A stretch of DNA of 37,953 bases from Clostridium arbusti SL206 (GCF_000246895.1 NZ_BAEV01000030.1:1-37953); one strand, 5' to 3'; positions 26,479 through 35,774 are shown, counted from the stretch's first letter. The notes: a model not told the origin generated them from the sequence alone. Made by a program: numbers and translations.

Positions 26479-26623
26479 TATAGACATTATTTATTATACG
26501 TCTTATATTAATTGTAATCAAGAATAAAAGAGCTTAGTTTTATGTATTTTATATTAATTATCTATGGACATATTGCTTAAAATAAAATTTAGCTTATCAT
26601 TTAAGATCTGTAATTTGGTTTAA

Positions 26624-26780
26624 GGCATATGAAAATAAATAGTAAGTCAAAGATGCGACGTATATTTTGAAGCCTACAAGGAAATAGGTTCTTCAGATAG
26701 TGAGCTATCTGAAGGTTCTGTTGACGTGGTTGGATTCAAAATAGACTAACATACTGACTAGTTATTTATTTGAATATGCC
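26624..26780 (+). repeat. 157-bp MITE-like repeat
   Basis: A full copy taken as the reference orientation. It begins GGCATATGAAAATAAATA, ends TATTTATTTGAATATGCC and is flanked by TAA at 26621-26623 and 26781-26783. The centre contains CAGATAG-TGAG-CTATCTG, which makes the tip of a long hairpin. No reading frame was seen. Confidence 0.88.
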
Positions 26781-26809
26781 TAAAGCAACATATCCATAGT
26801 TGTACTAAT

Positions 26810-27391
26810 TTATTCATATTTTAAGGTTTCTACTATTGCTCTAAATACAGAAGGCATATTATTATTAAGCTTGTCACTTTCTACATAAAAAGAAAATCTA
26901 ATAAACTTTTCATTATATTTCACAAAATACTCAAAGGCATTATAGGGTTTCCCATCTCCAGTTGTTTTATAAGTAACTAAATAACCTTCATTATTATTTA
27001 TCTTTATATCAGATATTTTAAAGTCCTGTGATTTATTTTGAACTTCTGGGCTAACCTTACTATCATCTAAAAAACTTTTTAAATCTCTCTTTAAATTCCA
27101 TACCTGAACATATCCATGAATACTATTATCCTGTGCCTTAAAATTATTATGATACAGTATTTCCCCTCCACTATATTTCTCTTCACTTGTTGTCCACTTT
27201 GAAGGTAACTTATAGCTTATTTTATGGTCTGTCACATAATATTCTTTTAATGCACCCATATTATTTTGAATAAAAGCTGTTGTTCTTATTCTATTATCTA
27301 ATCTTATTCCTATTGAAAAAAGAACTACCATAAGCCCCATAACTACAAATATTACTCCTAATTTTTTTCTGTCTACAACAAATACTTTCAT
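26810..27391 (-). CDS. Membrane-anchored protein of unknown function
   Basis: A 193-residue protein with one N-terminal membrane segment (LGVIFVVMGLMVVLFSIGI, residues about 12-30) and an extracellular C-terminal domain. The domain has aromatic-rich beta-strand patterns such as YKLPSKW and GYLVTYKTTG that recall PsbP-like folds, but this is a weak resemblance. The start ATG follows GGAGG. It lies after the terminator of the 540-residue protein gene. Confidence 0.65.
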   Translation of the reverse strand: MKVFVVDRKKLGVIFVVMGLMVVLFSIGIRLDNRIRTTAFIQNNMGALKEYYVTDHKISYKLPSKWTTSEEKYSGGEILYHNNFKAQDNSIHGYVQVWNLKRDLKSFLDDSKVSPEVQNKSQDFKISDIKINNNEGYLVTYKTTGDGKPYNAFEYFVKYNEKFIRFSFYVESDKLNNNMPSVFRAIVETLKYE

Positions 27392-27464
27392 ATATAATAC
27401 CTCCTTATTTATTAAAATTTTTCATGAGTAATATTGATTGTAATATGCCACGAAAAAATTAAGA

Positions 27465-27510
27465 CGGTATAAATAAAACTCACATAATAATGACCATTTT
27501 ATTTACACCG
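27465..27510 (-). terminator. Terminator of the Asp-Asn-Lys repeat protein gene
   Basis: CGGTATAAATAAAA (27465-27478) pairs with TTTTATTTACACCG (27497-27510) with one mismatch. On the minus strand it is followed by TCTTAATTTTTTCG. It begins about 20 bases after the stop of the gene at 27529. Confidence 0.7.
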
Positions 27511-27528
27511 ACTATAAGCTTACACATT

Positions 27529-29151
27529 TCACTTGTTCACAGGAATTACTATTACTGACTTTCTGAAATCATAGAATAATAACCAATATCCCATATTTCC
27601 ATATTTACCCTTATTATTTTTTCCTTGAACCCAGCTTACAAATCCAAATTTACCTCCAAAAGGTTGATCATAATGAGCTTTTGTACCTGGTATACCATAA
27701 ACTATATATTTCACTTTTCCTTCTTTGTCATATTTATATCCAAACAAATAGTGACCATGTCTTATTATATAAGGGAAGTAGCTTATCATAGGATAATATA
27801 ATATTGTATACCTGTTATAGCTCGAAGCTTTGTACATGTCTTCAATTGATCTTACTGGCAACTTATATAATTTACATCTACTAAGATCTTGAAACTCATC
27901 ATTCCACTGTTGTAAATTATTTGTCAATCCATCAAAAAATCTTCCTGACTTTGTTTTACTATAATCTTTTGATTTCTGGACATTAGGATCTTTTACAGTG
28001 TTATCTTTATTTGCATATTCTACACTATAGTTATTATTAAAATTAATCTTATTATTGTAGTAATTGTTGTCTTTATTATCTTTGTTATCCTTGTTATCTT
28101 TATTATCCTTGTTATCTTTATTATCCCTATTATCTTTGTTATCTTTGTTGTCCTTGTTGTCCTTGCTATCCTTGTTATCCTTGTTTTCCTTGTTATCCTT
28201 GTTTTCCTTGTTTTCCTTGTTATCCTTGTTATCCTTGTTTTCCTTGCTATCCTTGCTATCCTTGTTATCCTTGTTATCCTTGTTTTCCTTGTTATCCTTG
28301 TTATCCTTGTTTTCCTTGCTATCCTTGCTATCCTTGTTATCCTTGTTATCCTTGTTATCCTTGTTATCCTTGTTATCCTTGTTATCCTTGTTGTCTTCGT
28401 TATCTACTACTTTTGATTTATTATCTTTATTTTTATTTGAATCATACTTTGAATCTTTATTCTTCTTTGAGTTTCTAATACTGTCCTTATCATCATCATT
28501 TAAATCCTTTAACTTCTCTTTCAATTCTGTAGGTTCTAATATATTACTGTCTTTATTCGGTTCATTCCTATCATCTGAACTATTATTTTGTTCAGTTTCT
28601 TTTTCTACTTTCACTTTTTCTATTTTTTCTTCGTATTCATCAAAACTTCTGTCTTTGTGTTCAACAGTACTATTTTGATTTTCTGATTTTGTTTTTTCAT
28701 CGTTTTCTCTTTTCTTCACGTTATCTACTAACGTATACTTTTTCCAGTCATTGGGAATATCTGTAATGGAAAATCCATTTAATACCCCTATTATATTTGT
28801 ATCCACAGACCTAATTACAGCTGCACCACAAACTTTATCAACTGACACTCCACTGGCCGCAATATTCTCAGGAGTAAATTCTTTACTCACCTCTGCTCTT
28901 CCAGTATTGTCTATGTTTAATTCACCAAGCTTAACTAATTTCTTTTCATCTTTCTTATTACAAATAAGTAGTATATAATATGGCTTCATTTCTTTTTTTA
29001 GGTTTTGAACGTAAAATGAAATCTTACATTTATTGTTCTTTACCTCTATTTTGGCATAACCGGTTGGTGCTTTGTCTGATGCTAATCCATACCCTTTTTC
29101 GTCTTCTTGAAGTATTATGAAATTTCTACTATATTTCTTTTTCTGACTCAA
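27529..29151 (-). CDS. Low-complexity protein with long (Asp-Asn-Lys) repeat and conserved-looking end domains
   Basis: A 540-residue protein in three parts. Residues 1-145 form a compact domain (starting [20 protein letters not shown]) with alternating hydrophobic strands. About 145-250 is a charged linker. About 252-362 is a tandem array of roughly 36 three-residue units (DNK, with ENK, DSK and DNR variants). About 400-540 is an aromatic-rich domain with [37 protein letters not shown] and GYWLLFYD. No signal peptide was seen. I do not recognise the family; the two-domain plus disordered-linker design would suit a structural protein of the cell or spore surface, but this is a guess. Confidence 0.75.
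   Translation of the reverse strand: MSQKKKYSRNFIILQEDEKGYGLASDKAPTGYAKIEVKNNKCKISFYVQNLKKEMKPYYILLICNKKDEKKLVKLGELNIDNTGRAEVSKEFTPENIAASGVSVDKVCGAAVIRSVDTNIIGVLNGFSITDIPNDWKKYTLVDNVKKRENDEKTKSENQNSTVEHKDRSFDEYEEKIEKVKVEKETEQNNSSDDRNEPNKDSNILEPTELKEKLKDLNDDDKDSIRNSKKNKDSKYDSNKNKDNKSKVVDNEDNKDNKDNKDNKDNKDNKDNKDSKDSKENKDNKDNKENKDNKDNKDSKDSKENKDNKDNKENKENKDNKENKDNKDSKDNKDNKDNKDNRDNKDNKDNKDNKDNKDNKDNNYYNNKINFNNNYSVEYANKDNTVKDPNVQKSKDYSKTKSGRFFDGLTNNLQQWNDEFQDLSRCKLYKLPVRSIEDMYKASSYNRYTILYYPMISYFPYIIRHGHYLFGYKYDKEGKVKYIVYGIPGTKAHYDQPFGGKFGFVSWVQGKNNKGKYGNMGYWLLFYDFRKSVIVIPVNK
28065..28396. repeat. Tandem 9-bp repeat (TTATCCTTG) within the coding region
   Basis: About 36 copies of a 9-bp unit, TTATCCTTG or variants (CTATCCTTG, TTTTCCTTG), each encoding a three-residue unit on the minus strand. 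A 72-bp higher-order block (ending [18 protein letters not shown]) occurs twice. The tract is in frame throughout and is expected to vary in copy number by slippage. Confidence 0.9.
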
Positions 29152-29226
29152 CCTCTTTATCCCCCCACAATATTCATATAATATAATATATGAGGTAAGT
29201 TACTAAAAATGAACAAATAAATAAAT

Positions 29227-29261
29227 AAAAAGTGCCAAGCAATTTATACTTAGCACTTTTT
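29227..29261 (-). terminator. Terminator downstream of ksgA
   Basis: AAAAAGTGC (29227-29235) pairs with GCACTTTTT (29253-29261) with additional AAG/CTT pairs inside. A T-rich 3' arm on both strands allows bidirectional use. It lies beyond the 157-bp repeat that follows ksgA and before the divergent start of the repeat-protein gene. Confidence 0.65.
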
Positions 29262-29285
29262 AATACTCTAAAAGAGTATTGTTAA

Positions 29286-29442
29286 GGCATGTGAAAATAA
29301 ATAATAAGTCAAAGATGCGACGAATATTTTGAATCATACAAGGAAGCAGGTTCCGAGGATAGTGAGCTATCTGAGGGTTCTGCCGACGCAGTAAGATTCA
29401 AAATAGGCTAGCATACTGACTAGTTATTTATTTGAATATGCC
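29286..29442 (+). repeat. 157-bp MITE-like repeat downstream of ksgA
   Basis: A full copy with the same length and ends as 26624-26780 (GGCATGTGAAAATAAATA to TATTTATTTGAATATGCC), flanked by TAA (29283-29285 and 29443-29445). The hairpin core GATAG-TGAG-CTATC is intact. It begins 5 bases after the ksgA stop, so it lies in the ksgA 3' region. Confidence 0.88.
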
Positions 29443-29447
29443 TAATG

Positions 29448-30290
29448 TTATTTATTAACGATACCATATACAACATCTGCCAGTTTTCCAAACTCTTCAA
29501 TGGAAAGAGTCTCTCCTCGTCTTTTAGGATCTATACCTGACTCTGAAAATGCATATTCGAGGTTTTCTTTGCTTAATTTTAATTGCTTAAGTGCATTCCA
29601 AAGGGTTTTTCTTCTCATATTAAAAGAATCTCTTACTATAGTAAAAAATAACTTTTCGTCCTTCACCTTTACTCTAGGCTCAATTAACCTATCTAATTTT
29701 ATCACTATGGATTCAACCTTTGGCTGGGGAATAAATGAAGCTGGAGAAACTTTCCTTATTATCTCCGTATCACAATAATATTGTACAAGTAATGATAATG
29801 CACCATACTCCTTGCAATTTGGTTTTGCTGCTATTCTCTCAGCCACTTCCTTTTGTATCATTATCGTAAGAGATTTAAAAACATATCCACTAATCAATAA
29901 TTTTGATATTATTGGTGTAGTAACATAGTAGGGTAAATTAGCTACTAGCTTAACCGAATTTTCATAATTTATAATTTCATTAAAATCCACTTTAAGTGCA
30001 TCTTTATGTACTAAAGTAAAATTATCATATTCTTTTAATTCTTCTTCTAATATAGGTAAAAGATCACTATCAAGTTCAATAGCACATACGGCTTTAGCTG
30101 AATCTAATAATTGTTTTGTAAGTGTTCCAACTCCTGGACCGATTTCGATTACAAAATCTTCCTTTGAAATATCTGCTCCCTTTACTATGTCAGTTAAAAC
30201 TGTACTATCAATCAAAAAATTCTGTCCTAAACTCTTTGTAAATTTGAACCCATACTTTTTAACGATCTCTTTTGTGTTCACACTTTCCAT
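29448..30290 (-). CDS. ksgA: 16S rRNA dimethyladenosine transferase
   Basis: A 280-residue SAM-dependent methyltransferase that dimethylates two adjacent adenines near the 3' end of 16S rRNA. The N-terminus [10 protein letters not shown], motif [13 protein letters not shown] and the catalytic motif [10 protein letters not shown] (NLPY) are all visible. C-terminal helices match KsgA rather than Erm. It starts 3 bases after the rnmV stop, so the two are co-transcribed, as in Bacillus. Confidence 0.95.
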   Translation of the reverse strand: MESVNTKEIVKKYGFKFTKSLGQNFLIDSTVLTDIVKGADISKEDFVIEIGPGVGTLTKQLLDSAKAVCAIELDSDLLPILEEELKEYDNFTLVHKDALKVDFNEIINYENSVKLVANLPYYVTTPIISKLLISGYVFKSLTIMIQKEVAERIAAKPNCKEYGALSLLVQYYCDTEIIRKVSPASFIPQPKVESIVIKLDRLIEPRVKVKDEKLFFTIVRDSFNMRRKTLWNALKQLKLSKENLEYAFSESGIDPKRRGETLSIEEFGKLADVVYGIVNK

Positions 30291-30293
30291 GCT

Positions 30294-30839
30294 TTATTTT
30301 ATCTCCTTTTCTGCCCTTTTCACAGCTTCCACCAATTCTTCCTTTGTTATTCCAAAGTTATTTAGCCTTGTTAGAAATTGAGCAGAATTAGCATAGCCAA
30401 TGCCTAATTGTCTTCCCACTCCATCTCTTCTCTCTTTAGCCTTGCCGTCTGCTGTGAGTTTAAAAAATATCATATCTTGAATATTAAAAATCTCAACCTT
30501 CTCTTTGTTTTCGCATTTTGCATTATTAAGAGCTCTTATTATAGCTCCTGGCTCTGCATTCTCAACGCCTATATCATCGTCCTTTGTTCCTTCTCTTTGA
30601 GTAATTCTTGCGTGCTTTACACCCTTTACTCTCTTTGTTATTATCCTTCTTATCTTTTCTCCTGCAAAGTCTGGATCAGTAAATACAATAACTCCTCTTC
30701 TTTTCTGAGCATCTATTATTTTATCAATAACTGCCTTATTTATTCCAAAACCTCCTACAGCTATAACATCAGCATCTACCGATCTCTTTATGGCAGAAAT
30801 ATCATCTCTTCCTTCAACAACAATTACCTCTTTAATCAT
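30294..30839 (-). CDS. rnmV: Ribonuclease M5
   Basis: A 181-residue TOPRIM nuclease that matures 5S rRNA. The TOPRIM glutamate is in VVEGRDD (near residue 9) and the DxD in FTDPDFAGEKIRR (near 60), with family features such as HARITQREGTKDDDIGVENA. A longer frame reaches 30914, but GGAGG lies just upstream of ATG 30839 and family members start with KEVIVVEGRDD. It precedes ksgA directly. Confidence 0.93.
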   Translation of the reverse strand: MIKEVIVVEGRDDISAIKRSVDADVIAVGGFGINKAVIDKIIDAQKRRGVIVFTDPDFAGEKIRRIITKRVKGVKHARITQREGTKDDDIGVENAEPGAIIRALNNAKCENKEKVEIFNIQDMIFFKLTADGKAKERRDGVGRQLGIGYANSAQFLTRLNNFGITKEELVEAVKRAEKEIK

Positions 30840-30892
30840 TTTTTCCTCCAAATACATATAGAATATTCTTCTAATTATATAGCTTAAGCTAT

Positions 30893-30918
30893 CTGAGAAG
30901 AAATAACAAGTCAAAGAT
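30893..30918. repeat. Possible remnant of the MITE-like repeat
   Basis: AAATAACAAGTCAAAGAT (30901-30918) matches the left end of the full copies, and the adjoining CTATCTGAGAAG (30889-30900) recalls the hairpin core. No right end or TAA flanks could be found, so it may be a degraded or chance match. The remainder of 30919-30970 shows nothing else. Confidence 0.35.
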
Positions 30919-30971
30919 TAAAGTCATATCTTATGCAAAGCAAGTTACATATATTAATAATAATTAAATAA

Positions 30972-30995
30972 AAAAAAGGAGCCCTAAGGCCCTAT
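30972..30995 (-). terminator. Probable terminator of yabE
   Basis: On the minus strand a GC-rich hairpin (GGGCC-TTAG-GGCTC type with one G-U pair) overlaps the stop codon region and is followed by seven T (complement of 30971-30977). It separates yabE from rnmV-ksgA. Confidence 0.6.
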
Positions 30996-32011
30996 TTCAA
31001 GATATACACATCTACTGGTCTGATACCCCAGTTCTCACATTCAGTTTCGCTTGTAAAAAATAAGTCTATTCGGTTTCCCTTTATTAAACCACCAGTGTCT
31101 TCAGCTATTCCATAACCATACCCTGGCACATAAAGTTTTGTTCCTAGCGGGATTACCCTAGGATCAACAGCTATAGAGCTATATCCATTAGAATCTCTCT
31201 TGGTTCTTGTTCCAGAAGCCGTTATTCCAAATCTAAGATCCGCAGTATATGCAGTGGCCTTTGCATTAATCTTGCTTTTATAAGTTGCTTTACCACCACG
31301 ATTTGCATTTACAACTCCAAGAGTTCCTACTTTAACAACAGCTTTTACAGGTTCACTTTTTACTACTTCACTTACTATGTTCCTTGCAACTTCCTTACCA
31401 TCTTCATATGTCACATTAGTGATTATTTCCTTTGAACCAGCTACACCTTGCTGGATAACCTGCTTTTCATCATTTCCCATATTATTATCATTTTGAACAA
31501 CTGTTTCAAAATCTATGGGCTTTGCTTCCACAAGCTTTTGTGTACTAACTCTTGTTACCACAACCTTCATTCCATTTTTAATAGAATCATTTTTTGAAGG
31601 TTTTACTTTATCTGAGTCACTTAGTTTTATACCTTCTGCCTTCAACATATCTTCTACTGAATCTTCTCCAGACTTAACTTTTATGTCTTTACCATCTACA
31701 AGCAACTCTAAACCTACTGCTTTCTTTATATATATCTCTTGTCCACTTTTTATTCTTATGTCTACACTAGGCTTAATCTTATCCTTTGGTTCTATTTTAA
31801 TGTTGTTTTGCTCTAAAATATCCTTTACGGTATTTTTGTATGATATAACTTTTTTTGTCTCCCCATTAAGAGACACTGTTACAACTTTTCTCATACTTCT
31901 TGCATATATGGTAACACTTAATATTATAATCACCATAACTAGAGCCATAATAGAACCCTTTGAAAAATAACTCTTAAAATCAAAAAAATTATCTTTCAAT
32001 TTTTTAAACAT
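30992..32011 (-). CDS. yabE: Cell-wall-associated protein with DUF348, G5 and 3D domains (YabE-like)
   Basis: A 339-residue exported protein. An N-terminal membrane segment lies at about residues 19-38. It is followed by two DUF348 repeats (about 40-100 and 100-160, each with a KxxxDILEQ or EDMLKAEG type core), a G5 domain (about 160-235) and a C-terminal 3D domain with AKATAYTAD, GTRTKRDSNGYSSIAVDPRVIPLGT and an EDTGG motif containing the catalytic aspartates. 3D domains belong to peptidoglycan lytic enzymes related to Rpf and MltA. The ATG follows GGGGGGAT. The order tatD-yabE-rnmV-ksgA is the same as in Bacillus subtilis. It has its own promoter. Confidence 0.9.
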   Translation of the reverse strand: MFKKLKDNFFDFKSYFSKGSIMALVMVIIILSVTIYARSMRKVVTVSLNGETKKVISYKNTVKDILEQNNIKIEPKDKIKPSVDIRIKSGQEIYIKKAVGLELLVDGKDIKVKSGEDSVEDMLKAEGIKLSDSDKVKPSKNDSIKNGMKVVVTRVSTQKLVEAKPIDFETVVQNDNNMGNDEKQVIQQGVAGSKEIITNVTYEDGKEVARNIVSEVVKSEPVKAVVKVGTLGVVNANRGGKATYKSKINAKATAYTADLRFGITASGTRTKRDSNGYSSIAVDPRVIPLGTKLYVPGYGYGIAEDTGGLIKGNRIDLFFTSETECENWGIRPVDVYILK

Positions 32012-32043
32012 ACTAATCCCCCCTTTTAGCAAGAATCCCTAAC

Positions 32044-32073
32044 ATTATAACTACAAATTAGATATACTGTCAA
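32044..32073 (-). promoter_or_regulatory. Promoter of yabE
   Basis: On the minus strand TTGACA (complement of 32068-32073) and TATAAT (complement of 32044-32049) are separated by 18 bases. The start would be about 25 bases upstream of the yabE ribosome site. Confidence 0.8.
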
Positions 32074-32237
32074 ATTCCATGCCATTATTAGACAAAACCA
32101 GAAAATCAAGTATTGCATTTAGTAAAATAAATGTATAATAGCTTTAATTTTACAATAACTGATTTTACCATAGGAAGGTTAATACACTAGGTTAATCCCT
32201 TTATTAAATTATATGGTATCATATAACTTAATATTAC

Positions 32238-32280
32238 TAATAAAACAAAATTTATCTGAACATTTTGTGCCCAGATAAAT
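32238..32280 (-). terminator. Terminator downstream of tatD
   Basis: ATTTATCTG (32250-32258) pairs with CAGATAAAT (32272-32280), followed on the minus strand by TTTGTTTTA. It lies 29 bases after the tatD stop and ends the DUF362-tatD transcript. Confidence 0.7.
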
Positions 32281-32308
32281 AAAAACTTTATATAATTATT
32301 TTACATTA

Positions 32309-33073
32309 CTAATCTATTTTTAGCAAATTCTTGGTATTCAGTATAGTCTGATTTTTTACATTTATTGGAATATCTCTCCTGATTTCTGCTATTTTCTCTG
32401 CTATATATTCTATATAATCAGATCTATTTCTCTTACCCCTATTAGGTTCTGGTGCCATATAAGGACAATCTGTTTCTAGAAGCATTTTATCAAGGGGTAT
32501 CTCCCTTGCAACCTCTACTGTCTTTCTCGCATTCTTAAAGGTTACAACTCCTGTAAATCCAATGTAATAACCCAGTTTGATACATTCTCTTGCCATCTCT
32601 AAACTTCCAGAAAAACAATGGACTACTCCATGAACCTTAGGAAATTGCTTTATTATTTCTAAAGTATCAGCATGAGCTTCTCTATTATGTATAACTACAG
32701 GAAGATTAAGTTCTTCTGCCAATTGCATTTGTTTTATAAATGCCTTTTTCTGTACTTCTCTAGGTGGATTTTCTTCATAATGATAATCCAGTCCTATTTC
32801 ACCTATAGCTCTTACCTTTTGATTTTTAGCAAGACTTCTAAGTTCCCCTATAACATCCTCATTTATAATGTGTGCAAACTCTGGATGAATGCCTACTGCT
32901 GCATAAAAGAAATCATATTTATCTGAGAGTTTTACAGAATCTCTAGCTCCCTCTAATGAAGCTCCGCAGTTAAGCACTCCTATAATTTCATTTTCTCTAA
33001 GTTCCTTTATAACCTGCTCTCTATCCTCATTAAAAGCCTCATCATCATAGTGTGCATGTGAATCAAAAATCAT
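32309..33073 (-). CDS. tatD: TatD family metal-dependent DNase/hydrolase
   Basis: A 254-residue TIM-barrel hydrolase. Metal-binding motifs in order: DSHAHYD at residue 4 (HxH), GEIGLDYH near 93 (the Glu), VIHNREA near 127, HCFSG near 154 and ETDCPYMAP near 204. The length and pattern match bacterial TatD. GGAG precedes the ATG. It follows the DUF362 gene by 33 bases and is probably co-transcribed. TatD proteins act as 3'-5' exonucleases in DNA quality control. Confidence 0.92.
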   Translation of the reverse strand: MIFDSHAHYDDEAFNEDREQVIKELRENEIIGVLNCGASLEGARDSVKLSDKYDFFYAAVGIHPEFAHIINEDVIGELRSLAKNQKVRAIGEIGLDYHYEENPPREVQKKAFIKQMQLAEELNLPVVIHNREAHADTLEIIKQFPKVHGVVHCFSGSLEMARECIKLGYYIGFTGVVTFKNARKTVEVAREIPLDKMLLETDCPYMAPEPNRGKRNRSDYIEYIAEKIAEIRRDIPINVKNQTILNTKNLLKID

Positions 33074-33106
33074 ATTTTACATTCTCCTTTTCTAGTTCAA
33101 AGTTAA

Positions 33107-34219
33107 CTATAATATATTTATTAATTCATAGTCCTCTTTTCCAAGTCCTATTTCTTGTCCATGATCAAGTCCTGTCTTCCAATTAGTATTATCATGTATG
33201 TGACCAAATTTATCTTCTCCTTCATGATAGTGAATATCATCTAATATAGATCCATTTATCTTAGGTGCATTGTTTACCATATCCACACATGCCTTATCTA
33301 ATGCCACAGGATCAAAAGAAGCTGCTATTCCAAGATCAGGTACTATAGCCATGTCATTATTATCCCAACAATCACAGTTAGGCGAAACATTCATAATAAA
33401 ATTAATATGAAAGTTAGGCTTACCTTTTACCACTGCATAAGCATATTCAGCAATTTTCTCATTTGCAGTATCAGCAGATTCATTCCACACAACTTGTGCG
33501 GCATCAAACTGACAAATTGCTACACATTGTCCGCATCCCACGCACTTCGCATAATCAATAGTAGCCTTTTTATTTTCATCAAAGCTTATGGCGTCTTGTG
33601 CGCAATTTTTAATACACATTCCACAGGCTACACAATTATCCTTTTGTATTTTAGGTTGTGATGCAGAATGCATTTCGAGTTTTCCACCTCTTGACCCAGA
33701 TCCCATTCCAAGATTTTTAAGAGCTCCTCCAAACCCGGTCATTTCATGACCTTTAAAATGATTCATTGAGATAATAATATCCGCATCTGCTATAGCAGTA
33801 CCTATTTTAGCAGTTTTACAATGTTTTTGATCTATTTTAACTTCAGTATAATCTGTTCCCTTAAGGCCATCTGCAATTATTACATTGCAACCTACAACCA
33901 TTGGATTAAATCCATGCTTCATTGCAGTATCAAGATGATCTAATGCATTAGCTCTTTTTCCTGAATACAATGTATTAGCATCAGTTAGAAATGGCTTTCC
34001 ACCCAATTCATTAATTACTTCTACAACTTTTGCTGCATAGTTTGGCCTTATATATGCAAGATTTCCTATCTCACCAAAATGAATTTTTATAGCCACAAAC
34101 TTATCTTTAAAATCTATATTCTTAATTCCAGCCTTCACCATTAACTTTCCTAATTTATCCAATAAATTAGTACCTGGTTTTGTTCTCAAATTTGTAAAAT
34201 AAACTTTAGATTTTTCCAT
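33107..34219 (-). CDS. DUF362 domain protein with two 4Fe-4S motifs
   Basis: A 370-residue protein. An N-terminal DUF362 domain contains VAIKIHFGEIGN and NHFKGHEMTGFGGALKNLGMG, the conserved histidine and glycine-rich segment. Two ferredoxin-type clusters follow at about residues 195-245: CVACGMCIKNC and CVGCGQCVAIC. A C-terminal extension carries CDCWDNND. The family is of uncertain function, presumably redox. GGAG precedes the ATG. It appears to be first in an operon with tatD, with a candidate promoter upstream. Confidence 0.85.
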   Translation of the reverse strand: MEKSKVYFTNLRTKPGTNLLDKLGKLMVKAGIKNIDFKDKFVAIKIHFGEIGNLAYIRPNYAAKVVEVINELGGKPFLTDANTLYSGKRANALDHLDTAMKHGFNPMVVGCNVIIADGLKGTDYTEVKIDQKHCKTAKIGTAIADADIIISMNHFKGHEMTGFGGALKNLGMGSGSRGGKLEMHSASQPKIQKDNCVACGMCIKNCAQDAISFDENKKATIDYAKCVGCGQCVAICQFDAAQVVWNESADTANEKIAEYAYAVVKGKPNFHINFIMNVSPNCDCWDNNDMAIVPDLGIAASFDPVALDKACVDMVNNAPKINGSILDDIHYHEGEDKFGHIHDNTNWKTGLDHGQEIGLGKEDYELINIL

Positions 34220-34267
34220 TTGATATCATCTCCTAAATAGTTTTTTCTTAGCCTACCATTAAAATAC

Positions 34268-34297
34268 ATTATAACTCTTATTTTTATAGCACTTCAA
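34268..34297 (-). promoter_or_regulatory. Candidate promoter of the DUF362-tatD unit
   Basis: On the minus strand -35 TTGAAG (complement of 34292-34297) and -10 TATAAT (complement of 34268-34273) have an 18-base spacer. The -35 falls inside the direct repeat at 34291-34306. Confidence 0.55.
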
Positions 34298-34327
34298 TTT
34301 ATTTTTATATAACTTCAATTTATTTTT
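34291..34327. promoter_or_regulatory. 16-bp direct repeats with 21-bp period, candidate LytTR operator
   Basis: ACTTCAATTTATTTTT occurs at 34291-34306 and 34312-34327. The period of 21 bp (two helical turns) is the geometry that LytTR-domain dimers use (9-bp half sites with 12-bp spacers). It lies between the divergent DUF362 gene and the LytTR fusion gene. A chance AT-rich duplication cannot be excluded. Confidence 0.45.
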
Positions 34328-34387
34328 TTCATTATTCCAATAGGTCACTACACTCTATTAAAGTTAATTTTACCCATAAGAAATCTA

Positions 34388-34396
34388 TGTTATAAT
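34388..34396 (+). promoter_or_regulatory. Extended -10 element upstream of the ABC-LytTR gene
   Basis: TGTTATAAT has the TGn extension and consensus TATAAT. The -35 region 17 bases upstream is poor (TTTTAC), which would suit activation by a bound regulator. It would leave about 150 bases of leader. Confidence 0.45.
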
Positions 34397-34545
34397 ATGG
34401 ATAACTTTTAATTTATGGATATTTTTTCATAAACTAAACTCTTATATTTAAAGATAATTTTTACTTATTCTGCACTTTATAAATAATTATATAAAGATAT
34501 AGTACTACTACATTATATTTATTAACTTGGAGGTAGCTGTTTAAA

Positions 34546-35547
34546 ATGGAACTACTAAATATAAAAAATTTATCAAAGGAAAACAAGAATTCTAACATTA
34601 TAAATAATATGAATTTAACTATAAGCAAGGGTAAAACCATTGGTATAAAATGTTCTGAAGAAATATGCCTTACACTTTTCAAATTGATTTTTGGGAAAAT
34701 TCAACCTTCAAAAGGAAGTGTAACTCAATCAGATGAAACTAGAATAAATCTGGTTTTAAAAGATGATGGACTCTATGAGAGACTTACTGTAAATGAATAC
34801 TTAAAATTCTTTAGAGACATATCTAATTATAAATCCCCTATTGAAGAAATTAAAATTAAGTTAGGACTTGTTACTTTAAAAAATACAAAAATAAAAAACC
34901 TTAGCCACTCTGAAAAAGGAAGACTAAGAATTGCCAGAGCACTTGTTAGCAATTCTAATTTGATTTTGATACAAGAGCCTACTTTATATCACGATATGGA
35001 AAGCTCCTTAATAATAAGAGAAGCTTTACCCTATATTAATAGCTTAGGAATAGCTTTAGTTTGTACCTCTGTTTCGTTGGAAGAAATACTCTTATTAGAT
35101 TGTACAGGCTATATTCTAGACAAGAACGGCTTCAACGCAATAGAAATAGATACCAATTGTAATCGTGATGATAAGCCAAATAAACCTATTATTTCTGAAC
35201 CACACATGCTAAAGATAACTAAAATACCAGCAAAGATTAATGAAAAAATAATACTCTTCAATCCTACAGAAATAACTTATATGGAAAGTCTAAATGGAAC
35301 TACTTATATTAATGTAGGAGAAGAAAAATTCCCTTGTGCCATGTCCTTAACGGAACTGGAAAATAAACTTAAAGACTTTGGATTTTTTAGGTGCCATCGT
35401 TCCTATTTAGTAAACTTACAGAAAGTTAGAGAAGTTATTAATTGGACAAGAAATAGTTTTAGCCTTACCTTAGATGACAAATATAAAAAGTCTATACCTC
35501 TTTCAAAGAGCAGACTAGATGACATAAAAAAACTACTGTATATATAA
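34546..35547 (+). CDS. Degenerate ABC ATPase domain fused to LytTR DNA-binding domain
   Basis: A 333-residue fusion. Residues 1-200 follow the ABC ATPase fold: an N-terminal strand with LLNIKNLSKE, a position where Walker A should be that reads IKCSEEIC (34-41, no GxGKS/T), a signature-like LSHSEKGRLRIARAL (119-133) and a Walker B-like LILIQEP (139-145). Residues 235-330 are a LytTR domain (EITYMESLNGTTYINV and FFRCHRSYLVNL). ATP hydrolysis is therefore unlikely; a transporter-coupled or nucleotide-sensing regulator is inferred. AGGAGG-like GGAGG precedes the ATG. It heads the operon with an intact ATPase and two permeases. ABC-LytTR fusions are known in Firmicutes annotation, but I know of no characterised function. 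Confidence 0.8.
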   Translation: MELLNIKNLSKENKNSNIINNMNLTISKGKTIGIKCSEEICLTLFKLIFGKIQPSKGSVTQSDETRINLVLKDDGLYERLTVNEYLKFFRDISNYKSPIEEIKIKLGLVTLKNTKIKNLSHSEKGRLRIARALVSNSNLILIQEPTLYHDMESSLIIREALPYINSLGIALVCTSVSLEEILLLDCTGYILDKNGFNAIEIDTNCNRDDKPNKPIISEPHMLKITKIPAKINEKIILFNPTEITYMESLNGTTYINVGEEKFPCAMSLTELENKLKDFGFFRCHRSYLVNLQKVREVINWTRNSFSLTLDDKYKKSIPLSKSRLDDIKKLLYI

Positions 35548-35774
35548 TCATAATCAATCTTCTTGTATTAAAAAAAATATACCTTATTTATTATTATATG
35601 ATTTATAATCCATAGTTAAAATTACTCTTTTTAACCTTTATATTGCTCCTTTCATAGTTTTTTTAATGCTATTAGAAGTTGAAAACAGGATAATTATATT
35701 AAAGATAACTCAAATAAATCTAAGTCAATATATATTTGAAATGTCTAGAGTTAATTTAGAAAGGGGCAATATAA

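Noticed and set aside
28065-28396. Possible CRISPR array
   Set aside because: Units are 9 bp, contiguous, in frame and without unique spacers; it is a coding tandem repeat.
28064-28678. Long plus-strand reading frame of leucine-serine repeats
   Set aside because: It is the antisense shadow of the Asp-Asn-Lys tract; no ribosome site and the composition is dictated by the 9-bp repeat.
30408-30887. 159-codon plus-strand frame opposite rnmV
   Set aside because: rnmV on the minus strand has clear TOPRIM motifs and a good start; the plus frame has no recognisable domain or ribosome site.
34461-34682. Minus-strand small frame overlapping the start of the ABC-LytTR gene
   Set aside because: It overlaps a well-supported gene with a strong ribosome site and has no motif of its own.
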